A stretch of 64,000 nucleotides of DNA from Cryobacterium suzukii (lineage in GTDB: Bacteria; Actinomycetota; Actinomycetes; Actinomycetales; Microbacteriaceae): positions 426,038 through 490,037 of the forward strand of contig NZ_SOHJ01000002.1 in NCBI RefSeq assembly GCF_004403185.1. Direction: 5' to 3'. Under the pieces are notes generated by a model. That model was not told the origin of the DNA and made no database searches. It saw only the letters and a list, made by a program, of their open reading frames with translations. Numbering within the stretch: the stretch's first letter is position 1; the number at the start of each line of letters is the position of its first letter. The position numbers were made by a program, and so were the translations under genes. Positions 18,434 through 27,122 of this stretch are shown piece by piece.

Positions 18434-19642
18434 ATGCTTCGTTGGCTCACCGCCGGAGAATCTCACGGCCCCGAACTCATCGCCATCGTCGAGGGTTTGC
18501 CCGCTGGAGTCCCGGTCACTCTTGATTCGATCCGCCTCGATCTGGCGCGCCGCAAGCTCGGCTACGGCCGTGGTGCGCGCATGAAATTTGAAGAGGACGA
18601 GCTCACCCTCTCCGGCGGTGTGCGGCACGGGCTCACCCTGGGTGGCCCGGTCGCGCTGCGCATTGGCAACTCGGAGTGGCCCAAATGGGTCGACGTGATG
18701 AGTGCAGCACCGGTAGACCCAGCCACGATCACCCGCGGCCGAGGGGCGCCGCTGACCCGGCCGCGGCCCGGTCACGCGGACTTGGCCGGTATGCAGAAGT
18801 ATGACTTCGACGAAGCCCGACCGGTACTGGAGCGCGCCAGCGCTCGGGAAACCGCCGCACGGGTGGCGCTTGGCGCCGTTGCCAGGTCCTTTCTGAACGA
18901 GCTGGGGATTCATCTGGTCAGCCACACGATCGCCATCGGGCCGGTGCGCGTGCCAGACGGCAGGCCGTTGCCGCAGCCCGGCGACGTCGACGCCCTTGAC
19001 GCTGACTCGCTGCGCTGTTTCGACGCCGCGACATCCGCTTTGATGGTCGCTGAAGTGGATGCCGCGCACGAAGATGGTGACACGCTCGGCGGCGTCGTCG
19101 AAGTGCTCGCCTACAATCTTCCCCCAGGCCTCGGGTCATTCGTGCACTGGGACCGTCGTCTCGATTCGCAGCTCGCGGCTGCCCTCATGGGTATCCAGGC
19201 GATCAAGGGCGTCGAGGTCGGCGACGGTTTCGAGACCACCCGCCGTCGCGGGTCCGACGCGCACGACGAACTCGTGCAAGCGGATGGCGTGATTCAGCGA
19301 GTCAGCGACAAGGCCGGCGGCACAGAGGGCGGTATGAGTACCGGTACGGTTTTGCGCGTTCGCGCCGGCATGAAGCCGATCGCCACGATTCCCCGGGCAC
19401 TGCGCACGGTCGACGTGGCAACGAGTGAACCGGCAGCGGCGCACCACCAACGCTCCGACGTCTGTGCGGTTCCGGCCGCCGGTGTCGTCGCCGAGGCCAT
19501 GGTGGCGCTCGTGCTCGCGAACTCGGTGCTCGAGAAGTTCGGCGGCGACTCGATCGGAGAAACCCGCCGTAACCTTCAGTCGTATCTGGCCAACATTCCC
19601 GCCAACCTGCGCACGGGTGCGTCAAGCGACGCGACACTGTGA
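18434..19642 (+). CDS. aroC: Chorismate synthase
   Basis: Converts 5-enolpyruvylshikimate-3-phosphate to chorismate using reduced FMN. The 402-residue product begins [20 protein letters not shown]. It contains the signature stretch [20 protein letters not shown] with [13 protein letters not shown], and the late motif [17 protein letters not shown]. Length is typical of actinobacterial enzymes. A GAAGGATAGGGA ribosome-binding site precedes the ATG. It is part of the aroE-aroC-aroK-aroB string. Confidence 0.97.
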   Translation: MLRWLTAGESHGPELIAIVEGLPAGVPVTLDSIRLDLARRKLGYGRGARMKFEEDELTLSGGVRHGLTLGGPVALRIGNSEWPKWVDVMSAAPVDPATITRGRGAPLTRPRPGHADLAGMQKYDFDEARPVLERASARETAARVALGAVARSFLNELGIHLVSHTIAIGPVRVPDGRPLPQPGDVDALDADSLRCFDAATSALMVAEVDAAHEDGDTLGGVVEVLAYNLPPGLGSFVHWDRRLDSQLAAALMGIQAIKGVEVGDGFETTRRRGSDAHDELVQADGVIQRVSDKAGGTEGGMSTGTVLRVRAGMKPIATIPRALRTVDVATSEPAAAHHQRSDVCAVPAAGVVAEAMVALVLANSVLEKFGGDSIGETRRNLQSYLANIPANLRTGASSDATL

Positions 19643-19661
19643 CGAGCTTTCAGCCTGAGCG

Positions 19662-20183
19662 ATGCTGAGTCTGCGCAACTCGCTGCTGCCGATCGTCTTC
19701 ATCGGGCCCATGGCCGCCGGTAAAACCAAGATCGGTCGCCGCGTAGCGCGCGGCCTGAATGTACCCTTCATCGATACCGATAAACGCATCGTGGAAAGCT
19801 ACGGTCCGATTGGCGAGATCTTCGCTCGTGAGGGCGAAGAATACTTTCGTATCATCGAGCGCGAAGCCGTCGATTGGGCTCTCGGCGAGCCAGCCGTCGT
19901 GTCGCTCGGCGGGGGAGCGGTGCTGAATGTCGACACCCAATCCGATCTCGAAAACGCGACGGTGGTCTACCTCAGCGTCACGACGGCGGCAGTGCAGGCG
20001 CGTCTGGGCGGCGGCAGAAGGCCGCTTTTGGCGGGGGGAATCACCGACTGGGAACGCATTTACAACGTTCGTCGCCCCACCTATGAGGCCCTCGCGACGA
20101 TTTGCCTGGATACCTCCAACCGACCCATCAGCGGAATAGCCGACGAAATCGTCAATTGGGTACAAGAAAGAAATGATGAGTGA
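19662..20183 (+). CDS. aroK: Shikimate kinase
   Basis: Phosphorylates shikimate at the 3-hydroxyl with ATP. The 173-residue product has a P-loop GPMAAGKT at residues 15-22, the shikimate-binding FIDTDKRI segment, the RIIEREAV region, SLGGGAVL, and the lid arginines in GGRRPLL. The ATG follows the aroC stop by 19 bases with a weak ribosome-binding site. Its end overlaps aroB by 11 bp, so aroK and aroB are likely translationally coupled. Confidence 0.95.
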   Translation: MLSLRNSLLPIVFIGPMAAGKTKIGRRVARGLNVPFIDTDKRIVESYGPIGEIFAREGEEYFRIIEREAVDWALGEPAVVSLGGGAVLNVDTQSDLENATVVYLSVTTAAVQARLGGGRRPLLAGGITDWERIYNVRRPTYEALATICLDTSNRPISGIADEIVNWVQERNDE

Positions 20184-21291
20184 GATTTTCAGGATGACCG
20201 AGATGACCGAGCAGCCCGCAACCACCGTGATCACCGTGACGGGGGTCGATAGCTATCCGGTCCAAGTTGGGCGTGGCCTGGTCACTACCGTCGCCGAGCA
20301 GCTGGGCAGTGGCGTCAACAAGGTACTCATCGTGCATACCTCCACTGTCGGAGCTCGCGCCGTTGCGCTGCGGGACAACCTGCTCGAAACCTATTCCGAA
20401 GTGTTGCTCGCTGAAATTCCCGACGCCGAGGCCGCCAAGCGCGTCGAGGTCGCAGCGTTCTGCTGGGGCGTGATGGGTCAATCCGATTTCAGCCGCACCG
20501 ACGCCGTGATCGGACTCGGTGGTGGGGCGGTCACCGACCTCGCCGGTTTCGTCGCCGCCACCTGGCTGCGCGGTGTGAAGCTCGTTCAGATTCCCACGAG
20601 TGTGCTCGGCATGGTCGACGCCGCCGTCGGCGGCAAGAACGGCATCAACACCGCCGAGGGGAAGAACCTCGTCGGCACCTTCTACGCGCCCGCCGCCGTG
20701 CTCTGCGACCTGGACCTGCTCGATGCGTTGCCGCGCAATGAAATCCTGGCCGGGTTCGCTGAAATCGTGAAGGCCGGCTTCATCCAGGTTCCCGAAATTC
20801 TCGACATCATTGAAGCGGATGTCGACCGCGCCATCGACCCAACCACCCCCGAATTTCGCCGGCTGATCGAACTGTCCATCGCGATGAAAGCCCGCATCGT
20901 GGGGGAGGACTTCAAGGAGGTCGGCCTTCGTGAGATTCTCAACTACGGCCACACCCTTGGCCACGCCGTCGAGCACGCCGAACGGTACGGCTGGCGTCAC
21001 GGCGCTGCCGTTGCCGTCGGCATGATGTTCGCGGCCGAACTCGCCGCCCTGAGCGGCCGGCTCTCGATCGAGATCGTCGACCGGCACCGCAGCATCCTCG
21101 AATCTTTGAGTCTGCCCACCGGCTACCCGGTGGGCCGCTGGCCCACGCTGCTCGCCACGATGCAGCGCGACAAAAAGACCCGCAGCGGCATGCTGCGCTT
21201 CGTCGTGCTCGACGATGTGGGAAAGCCCACCATCCTCGAAGGCCCGGACGCCTCCCTGTTGTTCAGCGCGTACCAGGCGATCGGCCAGTAG
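20173..21291 (+). CDS. aroB: 3-dehydroquinate synthase
   Basis: Cyclises DAHP to 3-dehydroquinate using NAD and a divalent metal. The 372-residue product has the NAD-binding GLGGGAVTDLAGFVAATWLR, the substrate loop IPTSVLGMVDAAVGGKNGIN, and metal ligands within LNYGHTLGHAVEHAERYGWRH (seen as LNYGHTLGHAVEH and YGWRHG). Several ATGs lie near the 5' end (20173, 20176, 20194, 20203). The first is used here, but a start at 20194 or 20203 would give a more standard N-terminus. It ends three bases from the convergent DUF779 gene. Confidence 0.95.
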   Translation: MMSEIFRMTEMTEQPATTVITVTGVDSYPVQVGRGLVTTVAEQLGSGVNKVLIVHTSTVGARAVALRDNLLETYSEVLLAEIPDAEAAKRVEVAAFCWGVMGQSDFSRTDAVIGLGGGAVTDLAGFVAATWLRGVKLVQIPTSVLGMVDAAVGGKNGINTAEGKNLVGTFYAPAAVLCDLDLLDALPRNEILAGFAEIVKAGFIQVPEILDIIEADVDRAIDPTTPEFRRLIELSIAMKARIVGEDFKEVGLREILNYGHTLGHAVEHAERYGWRHGAAVAVGMMFAAELAALSGRLSIEIVDRHRSILESLSLPTGYPVGRWPTLLATMQRDKKTRSGMLRFVVLDDVGKPTILEGPDASLLFSAYQAIGQ

Positions 21292-21294
21292 CCC

Positions 21295-21780
21295 TCACGC
21301 TGGAACAGCCTTTGTGGGGGTGGCCACGGCATCCTCTTCGACCGTGTCGGTTTCGGCCGAGCCGGCAAACGGGGTCATCGTGGTCATGAGCTCGGAGCGG
21401 ATGAGAAAGCGCACACCGCGCGGGGCTTCGGCGCTGAAGCCGCTGCCGCGACCTGGTACGACGTCGACCGTGAGAAAGGTATGGCTCCAGTAGTTGAACT
21501 GTTCGGCCGACATCCAGAAGTCGAGGGGCTGGCTGGGCTCATTCGCCGGAGCGATATCGAACTGGCCGAGGCGAACGTCCTGATCAGAGGTGATGAACTC
21601 GCCGGCCATGAACAGCATCGGTGAACTGCCATCGCAGCATCCGCCGGACTGATGGAACATGAGGGGGCCGTGCTCCTCCCACAGGCTCCGGAGCAGATCG
21701 ACCGCAACCGGGGTGAGTTCGACGCGGGGAACGGTTTCGCCGGCGATCGTGACCGATGCGGTGATCGTGGGTGTCGACAT
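21295..21780 (-). CDS. DUF779 domain-containing protein
   Basis: A 161-residue soluble protein with the DUF779 core: LMFHQSGGCCDGSSPMLF, then LGQFDIAPANEPSQPLDFWM and FWMSAEQFNYWSHTFLTVDV. The cysteine pair in GGCCDGSS and the acidic residues suggest metal or cofactor binding, but no biochemical role is settled. Family members are typically encoded beside acetaldehyde/aldehyde dehydrogenases, as here. The ATG has an AGGAGG ribosome-binding site seven bases upstream. A hairpin terminator lies between it and the aldehyde dehydrogenase gene, so it may be expressed at a lower level or from its own promoter. Confidence 0.88.
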   Translation of the reverse strand: MSTPTITASVTIAGETVPRVELTPVAVDLLRSLWEEHGPLMFHQSGGCCDGSSPMLFMAGEFITSDQDVRLGQFDIAPANEPSQPLDFWMSAEQFNYWSHTFLTVDVVPGRGSGFSAEAPRGVRFLIRSELMTTMTPFAGSAETDTVEEDAVATPTKAVPA

Positions 21781-21810
21781 TGACTGACCTCCTATTAAAC
21801 GGGCGATGAT

Positions 21811-21850
21811 AAAAAGGGGCTGCCTACGACGTTACGTTGTTGGCAGCCCC
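21811..21850 (-). terminator. Intrinsic terminator after the aldehyde dehydrogenase gene
   Basis: On the minus strand a perfect 9-bp GC-rich stem (21842-21850 with 21816-21824) encloses a second 7-bp helix with one G-U pair (21834-21840 with 21826-21832). It is followed directly by five T residues (complement of 21811-21815). This is a textbook rho-independent terminator placed upstream of the DUF779 gene. Confidence 0.88.
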
Positions 21851-21912
21851 CGGGCCAGACCTACAGTCAACTCCCACTAAATGGGACTACTCCGCGGGCC
21901 AGACTGGTCCGT

Positions 21913-23436
21913 TTAGAAGAAGCCGAGCTTGTTTTCGGAGTAGGAAACCAGCAGGTTCTTGGTCTGCTGGTAGTGGCCGAGCGCGAGCTTGTTGTTCTCG
22001 CGGCCGATGCCGGAGCTCTTGTAACCGCCGAATGCCGCGCCGGCCGGGTAGGCATGGTAGTTGTTCACCCAGACCCGGCCGGCCTGGATGTCGCGGCCCG
22101 CCCGGTAAGCGACGTTGCCGTTGCGCGACCAGACACCCGCCCCGAGGCCATAGATGGTGTCGTTGGCGATGGAGATAGCGTCGTCGTAATCGGTGAAACT
22201 CGTCACGGCCAGGACCGGTCCGAAGATCTCTTCCTGGAACAGGCGCATCTTGTTGTGGCCTTCGAAAATGGTTGGCTGCACGTAGTAGCCGTCGGTGAGG
22301 TCACCGCCAAGATCGGCACGTTCGCCGCCGAGCGCCAGCTTTGCGCCCTCCTTGGTGCCGATGTCGATGTACGACAGGATCTTCTCGAGCTGGTCGTTGC
22401 TGGCTTGTGCGCCCATCTGGGTGTCCGTGTCGAGCGGGTTGCCCTGGATGATCTTCCTGGCACGGGTGACCGCGTCGCCGAGGAAGCTGTCGTAGATCGG
22501 CTTCTGCAGCAGCGCCCGGCTGGGGGCCGTGCAGACCTCGCCCTGGTTGAAGGCGAACAGCACGAAGCCTTCCTGGGCCTTGTCGTAGAAGGCGTCCTTC
22601 TCCTCTGCAACGTCGCTGAAGAAGATGTTCGGGCTCTTGCCGCCGAGCTCGACGGTCGACGGGATGATATTGGCCGAGGCGTACTGCAGAATCAGGCGGC
22701 CGGTCGTGGTCTCCCCGGTGAAGGCGATCTTGCGGATGCGGTTGCTTGACGCGAGCGGCTTGCCGGCCTCGAGGCCGAAACCGTTGACCACGTTGACCAC
22801 TCCAGGGGGGAGGATATCGCCGATGAGCTCCATCAGCACGAGAATCGAGACCGGGGTCTGCTCGGCCGGCTTGAGAACGATCGCATTGCCGGCGGCGAGG
22901 GCGGGGGCAAGCTTCCAGACGGCCATCAGAATTGGGAAGTTCCATGGAATGATCTGGCCGACGACGCCGAGCGGCTCGTGGAACTGGTAGGAGACCGTGT
23001 CGCCGTCGAGCTGGGCGTGGTCGCCGTCCTGGGCTCGGATCGCCGAGGCGAAGTAGCGAAAGTGGTCGGCGGCGAGGGGAATGTCGGCGTTGATGGTTTC
23101 GCGCACCGCCTTGCCGTTGTCCCAGGTTTCGGCGACGGCGAGCATCTCGACATTGGCGTCGATGAGGTCGGCGATCTTGTTCAGCACGGATGCGCGCTCG
23201 GCGGGGCTGGTCTTACCCCAGGCGGGAGCGGCCTTGTGGGCGGCGTCGAGCGCCAGTTCGATGTCTTCGGCGGTGCCGCGAGCAACCTCGGCGAACGGCT
23301 TGCCGGTGACAGGGGTGATGTCTTCGAAGTATTGGCCCTTGACGGGGGCGACCCATTCGCCGCCGATCCAGTTCTCGTACCGGGACTTGAAGGTAACTTT
23401 GGAGCCGGGTGTTCCAGGGACTGAATAAACGGTCAT
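21913..23436 (-). CDS. Aldehyde dehydrogenase (acetaldehyde dehydrogenase ExaC/AldA-like)
   Basis: NAD-dependent oxidation of an aldehyde, probably acetaldehyde, to the acid. The 507-residue product has the NAD-binding segment [20 protein letters not shown], the general-base glutamate E263 in [12 protein letters not shown], and the nucleophile C302 in [14 protein letters not shown]. The C-terminal [20 protein letters not shown] is also conserved. The frame is open from 23472, but ATG 23436 has an AGGAG ribosome-binding site and fits the family start. It lies 56 bases after a GAF-domain regulator on the same strand and before a DUF779 gene, a set typical of acetaldehyde or ethanol metabolism. 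The exact substrate is an inference. Confidence 0.93.
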   Translation of the reverse strand: MTVYSVPGTPGSKVTFKSRYENWIGGEWVAPVKGQYFEDITPVTGKPFAEVARGTAEDIELALDAAHKAAPAWGKTSPAERASVLNKIADLIDANVEMLAVAETWDNGKAVRETINADIPLAADHFRYFASAIRAQDGDHAQLDGDTVSYQFHEPLGVVGQIIPWNFPILMAVWKLAPALAAGNAIVLKPAEQTPVSILVLMELIGDILPPGVVNVVNGFGLEAGKPLASSNRIRKIAFTGETTTGRLILQYASANIIPSTVELGGKSPNIFFSDVAEEKDAFYDKAQEGFVLFAFNQGEVCTAPSRALLQKPIYDSFLGDAVTRARKIIQGNPLDTDTQMGAQASNDQLEKILSYIDIGTKEGAKLALGGERADLGGDLTDGYYVQPTIFEGHNKMRLFQEEIFGPVLAVTSFTDYDDAISIANDTIYGLGAGVWSRNGNVAYRAGRDIQAGRVWVNNYHAYPAGAAFGGYKSSGIGRENNKLALGHYQQTKNLLVSYSENKLGFF

Positions 23437-23492
23437 GTCACTCCTATTTCGACGACGGTGTCGGGCTCGCAAACCTGCGGCCTGATCCGACT

Positions 23493-24857
23493 CTAGGAGC
23501 GGGAACGTTGCAGAATGTTGCGATGGCCGCCAATTTCGACTTCGATGCGCGCCAGATGCGCCACGACCGTTGCACGTTTGGGCGATCGGGCCGGAAGGAG
23601 CTCGAGGCAGGCCCGCCAGACTTCGGTGTCCCAGGTTGCTTCTTCGGTACGCGCGTAGGTGAGCAGCAGGTCGACCGAGGCATCGGCGAGCATCGCCTCG
23701 CGGAGTCGGCTGCTCACTTCTGAACGGATTTCGATGATCCCGGGAGCTGACGATCCAGGGAGTACAGCGCCGCGGTAGGCGCCGAGAGCCACCCGGTGGG
23801 CGCCGCGCTCCAGAAAAGCCAACACTTGTTGGGCGTCGAGTTCGAGCCGCGATTCCAGCCGATACGGGCGGGAGGTGATCGTGATCGGAGGGTCGAGGAG
23901 GGCGAGGACCTTGCGTACCCGCACCATTTCGGCGCGCAGCGTTTCCACCGCTGGGTCCAGATGAAAAAGATAGCCGGCCAGACGATCGGCGGAAAGTCCT
24001 TCGCGGTGCCAGGCCAGAAGCGTGAGAATCTCGGTGTGGCGGGGCGAAACATCCACGGTGCTGCCGCCAGAGTACAGCTGGCCGTGATCGGTGCCGAGCA
24101 CACTCAGACCGGCCGGCGCGAGCCGCGGCACGCTCGTCGGAAGCGATATCTGCGATCGGTAGGCGGGCGGCGAAGAATTCGGCTGGCGGAGGCGCTGGAT
24201 GCGCAACTCGGCCTCCATCGCGGCGACAGCTGCTTCAACGAGGGGGAGTGTTTGCGGTGCGACTGCCTGATCGCCGCCGGTGATGTCGATCACGCCGAGG
24301 ATTTTGCCGGTGTCTGGGTCGTGGATGGGTACGGCCGTGCAGCTCCAGGGGTGCGCGAGGGCGTTGAAGTGTTCGGCCCGCCGAATCTGAATGCCGCGGT
24401 CCAGGGCCAGGGCGGTACCGGGGGCGCTGGTTCCGACCCGTTTTTCCGACCAGTCGGCCCCCTCGACGAACAGCATTTCCTCGACCTGGCGGCGCAGCAC
24501 CCTATCGCCGTCGATCCAGAGCAACCGGCCGGATTCGTCGCCGATGGCAACGAGTAACTCAGCATCAAAGGCGTGGCGGATCAGCAGGTTGTGTACGACC
24601 GGTAACACGGCGGCAAGCGGATGCCGGTTGCGCAGGTCGCGCAGCTCGGTGTCGGTCAGTGCCCGCTCGGGTGCCACCCTCCCCGGGTCGAGGCTGAGGG
24701 AGAGGGAGCGCTGCCAGGAATCCTGCACGAGCTGGCGCACACCGGACCGGAAGATGCGGTCTGTGATGGCGGATTGGTGGGCCCGTTCCAGGGCGAGCAG
24801 ATTCTCACGCGCTGGGCCGGACGGAACCGACGACGTACTCTTCAAGCCGTGTCCCAT
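23493..24857 (-). CDS. GAF domain-containing transcriptional regulator
   Basis: A 454-residue regulator. An N-terminal helical region with [19 protein letters not shown] resembles AcoR-type sensors. A GAF-like sensory domain (about residues 80-225) contains [20 protein letters not shown] and [20 protein letters not shown]. There is no AAA+ sigma-54 domain. Instead the C-terminal part (about 265-350) looks like a winged helix, [20 protein letters not shown], followed by [18 protein letters not shown]. It probably senses an aldehyde or alcohol and controls the adjacent dehydrogenase. ATG 24857 is preferred over 24863 because GGAGG is nine bases upstream. A TAGAAT box (24918-24923) may be its -10. 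Confidence 0.85.
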   Translation of the reverse strand: MGHGLKSTSSVPSGPARENLLALERAHQSAITDRIFRSGVRQLVQDSWQRSLSLSLDPGRVAPERALTDTELRDLRNRHPLAAVLPVVHNLLIRHAFDAELLVAIGDESGRLLWIDGDRVLRRQVEEMLFVEGADWSEKRVGTSAPGTALALDRGIQIRRAEHFNALAHPWSCTAVPIHDPDTGKILGVIDITGGDQAVAPQTLPLVEAAVAAMEAELRIQRLRQPNSSPPAYRSQISLPTSVPRLAPAGLSVLGTDHGQLYSGGSTVDVSPRHTEILTLLAWHREGLSADRLAGYLFHLDPAVETLRAEMVRVRKVLALLDPPITITSRPYRLESRLELDAQQVLAFLERGAHRVALGAYRGAVLPGSSAPGIIEIRSEVSSRLREAMLADASVDLLLTYARTEEATWDTEVWRACLELLPARSPKRATVVAHLARIEVEIGGHRNILQRSRS

Positions 24858-24863
24858 CAGCAT

Positions 24864-25090
24864 CTGCCTCCGTTAGCAGTGGTCGGGCGCGGCCGCCGCG
24901 GCCGCCGTCAGAGTTTCATTCTAGGGCCCTGCCGCAGCGCGGTGTGCGGGCATCGAACTGCCCGAACCGAGCCGCGACGTCGACGTCGCTGACGACCGGA
25001 CGCCCGCCGGAAGATACTCACAGCGGAGCGGATTCACACAATTCCTGTGGATAAGCATCCGAGACCGCTGGAGCCGTTCATTCTGAGCAG
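24864..25090. other. Divergent intergenic region between the GAF regulator and a small gene
   Basis: A 227-base gap with no convincing gene. It holds a minus-strand TAGAAT -10 candidate (24918-24923), two tandem copies of GCGGCCGCC (24889-24906) in the presumed leader of the regulator, and one TGTGGATAA nonamer (25046-25054) identical to a DnaA-box core. Confidence 0.4.
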
Positions 25091-25489
25091 ATGACAATCA
25101 ACATCGACGACGCTCCGCCCGTGACCACGGTGGTGCAGGCCAGGGCACGGGTTTTCGACCTGATCGGCCACGCCATCCGCCGCCAGCTTTGGCTCATGGT
25201 TCTCGACGCCCACGGACAACAGCTCTCGCTGCTGATTCCCATCGATGGCATTCCGCTCCGGCCCGAACCTGGTTCGGTGCGACCGTTCGCCGTGCGGATC
25301 AACGAAATCCTGGCCAGTGATGCCCCGGGAGGCAGCCTCATAGTGACCCTGGAACGACCGGGGTCAGCTGCCCGCACTGCCCCAGACCAGGCCTGGGCCG
25401 TGGAGTTGACCGAGTCCTTTGGCAAGCTCATGCGCATTACCGGCCTGTTCGTCGCTCACGATGACGGCGTGGCCGTTCTCACTCCCTGA
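25091..25489 (+). CDS. Hypothetical protein
   Basis: A 132-residue soluble protein that I do not recognise as a named family. The N-terminal part (ARVFDLIGHAIRRQLWLMVL) and middle (LSLLIPIDGIPLRP) suggest an alpha/beta domain. The end, LMRITGLFVAHDDGVAVLTP, is hydrophobic. No signal peptide, membrane span or catalytic motif is evident. Codon third positions are GC-rich as in neighbouring genes. It lies between the divergent GAF regulator and aroQ, with 47 bases to aroQ. Possibly a Microbacteriaceae-specific protein. Confidence 0.68.
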   Translation: MTINIDDAPPVTTVVQARARVFDLIGHAIRRQLWLMVLDAHGQQLSLLIPIDGIPLRPEPGSVRPFAVRINEILASDAPGGSLIVTLERPGSAARTAPDQAWAVELTESFGKLMRITGLFVAHDDGVAVLTP

Positions 25490-25536
25490 GGGACCGCCGA
25501 CGAGGCAGCTGTACGGGGACGGCCTAGGCTGAGTGG

Positions 25537-25971
25537 ATGAGTACAGTGCTGGTTCTGAACGGTCCGAACCTCGGGCGCCTGGGTAGTCGCGAGCCTGACG
25601 TGTACGGGTCGGCGAACCTGGACGACCTGCGCGAGATGCTCGTGGCATCCGCTCGTAACGGGGTCAGGATCGACCTGCGGCAGACCGACGACGAGGCTGA
25701 GCTGATCCACTGGCTGTACGAAGCCGTTGACGAGCGGATGCCGGTCATTCTGAATCCGGCAGCGTTCACGCACTACAGCTACGCGCTGAGAGATGCCGCT
25801 GCCCTCGTCACCAAGGCGGGTCTGCCGCTGATCGAGGTGCACATCTCGAACCCGCACGCCCGTGAAACGTTCCGTCACACGAGTGTGGTCAGCGCCATCG
25901 CGACCGGTGTCATTGCCGGTCTTGGCTTTGACTCCTACCGGCTGGCCCTGGACTTCGTCACCACTTCGTGA
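25537..25971 (+). CDS. aroQ: 3-dehydroquinate dehydratase, type II
   Basis: Converts 3-dehydroquinate to 3-dehydroshikimate through an enolate intermediate. The 144-residue product has the family start [20 protein letters not shown] with the catalytic Tyr at its end, the motif [17 protein letters not shown], the catalytic-His region [19 protein letters not shown], and [12 protein letters not shown]. The usual NPGAYTHTS is here NPAAFTHYS, a mild variation. This supplies the step between aroB and aroE. It is separated from the main aro genes by the aldehyde cassette. Confidence 0.95.
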   Translation: MSTVLVLNGPNLGRLGSREPDVYGSANLDDLREMLVASARNGVRIDLRQTDDEAELIHWLYEAVDERMPVILNPAAFTHYSYALRDAAALVTKAGLPLIEVHISNPHARETFRHTSVVSAIATGVIAGLGFDSYRLALDFVTTS

Positions 25972-25995
25972 CGCAGGGCCGAAAAGGTGCTGCCT

Positions 25996-26024
25996 TTGGC
26001 GACTGAGGCTTCGGCACCTAGACT
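25996..26024 (+). promoter_or_regulatory. Promoter candidate for efp-nusB
   Basis: TTGGCG (25996-26001) and TAGACT (26019-26024) are separated by 17 bases, a good match to actinobacterial housekeeping promoters. Transcription would start near 26031, about 50 bases before the efp ATG. Repeated GGTGC/GCACC words around 25986-26054 could form leader hairpins. Confidence 0.5.
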
Positions 26025-26080
26025 CGACAAGGTGCCATTTGCACCCGCGCACCTTATCAATTGAACGGAACACCCCTCCC

Positions 26081-26644
26081 ATGGCTTCTACCGCTGATAT
26101 CAGAAACGGCGTCGTACTCAACATGGATGGCCAGCTCTGGGCCGTCGTCGAGTTTCAGCACGTCAAGCCGGGCAAGGGTGGCGCCTTCGTTCGCACCAAG
26201 ATGAAGAACGTCGTCTCGGGCAAGACCGTTGACCGCACGTTCAACGCCGGCGCCAAGATCGAGACCGAGAATGTTGATCGTCGCGACTTTCAGTACCTCT
26301 ACAACGACGGCGACGCCTACGTCTTCATGGATGTCGCCGACTACGACCAGATCACCGTCTCCGCCGCGGTCGTGGGCGATGCGAGCAACTTCATGCTCGA
26401 AAACCAGGCCGTGACCGTGGCCCTGCACAACGGCAACCCGCTGTACGTGGAGCTGCCGGCATCCGTCACCCTGGAAATCACCTATACGGAGCCGGGCCTG
26501 CAGGGCGACCGCTCCACCGGCGGCACCAAGCCGGCCACCGTGGAGACCGGCTACCAGATTCAGGTTCCGCTGTTCCTCGAACAGGGCACCAAGGTCAAGG
26601 TCGACACCCGCACCGGCGACTACCTCGGCCGCGTCAACGAATGA
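26081..26644 (+). CDS. efp: Elongation factor P
   Basis: Enters the ribosomal E site and relieves stalling at polyproline. The 187-residue product has the KOW-like domain I with the tip loop [16 protein letters not shown], where K32 is the equivalent of the modifiable lysine of other species. OB domain II follows, and domain III carries the family signature [20 protein letters not shown]. The open frame extends upstream to 25862 through aroQ, but ATG 26081 gives the conserved [10 protein letters not shown]. It ends in an ATGA overlap with nusB. Confidence 0.97.
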   Translation: MASTADIRNGVVLNMDGQLWAVVEFQHVKPGKGGAFVRTKMKNVVSGKTVDRTFNAGAKIETENVDRRDFQYLYNDGDAYVFMDVADYDQITVSAAVVGDASNFMLENQAVTVALHNGNPLYVELPASVTLEITYTEPGLQGDRSTGGTKPATVETGYQIQVPLFLEQGTKVKVDTRTGDYLGRVNE

Positions 26645-27060
26645 GCGCACGTACCAAGGCTCGCAAGCGCGCCATCGACATCCTGTACGCAGCGGATGTT
26701 CGCCAGATCAGCATTCCGGAGTCGCTCGCAACAGAAGCCGAGCGTGCAGCGAGTGAACCCGCTCGTCTCGCCTCCTGGCTGTACGCTCGTGAGCTCGTCG
26801 ACGGGGTCGTTGACCATCGCGAAGAGATCGACGAACTGATCGAGACCTACTCGCAGGGCTGGTCGCTCGCCCGCATGCCCAACATCGATCGCGCCATTCT
26901 GCGCATCGGAATCTGGGAGATTCTGTACAACGACGCGGTCCCGCACGCTGTCGCAATCGATGAAGCCGTCGAGGCCGCCAAGATCCTGTCAACGGATGAC
27001 TCGGCCGGCTTTGTCAATGGACTGCTCGGCAAAATCGCCCAAACCGCGCCGTCTGCCTAA
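26641..27060 (+). CDS. nusB: Transcription antitermination factor NusB
   Basis: All-helical RNA-binding protein that joins NusE (S10) in rRNA antitermination. The 139-residue product has the typical ends [20 protein letters not shown] and [20 protein letters not shown], with [11 protein letters not shown] at the C-terminus. Length is normal. It overlaps efp by 4 bp (ATGA), so the two are coupled. The efp-nusB order immediately before the pyrimidine genes is conserved in Actinobacteria. Confidence 0.96.
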   Translation: MSARTKARKRAIDILYAADVRQISIPESLATEAERAASEPARLASWLYARELVDGVVDHREEIDELIETYSQGWSLARMPNIDRAILRIGIWEILYNDAVPHAVAIDEAVEAAKILSTDDSAGFVNGLLGKIAQTAPSA

Positions 27061-27122
27061 CGACCCGACCGGCAGGCTTGGCTAACGCCGGGTGCGCCAG
27101 GGCGTCACCGAAGGACACGAAC

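Noticed and set aside
24889..24906. Tandem GCGGCCGCC pair considered as an operator
   Set aside because: Such GC-only words arise easily in this genome, and nothing else supports binding. It is mentioned only as part of the intergenic description.
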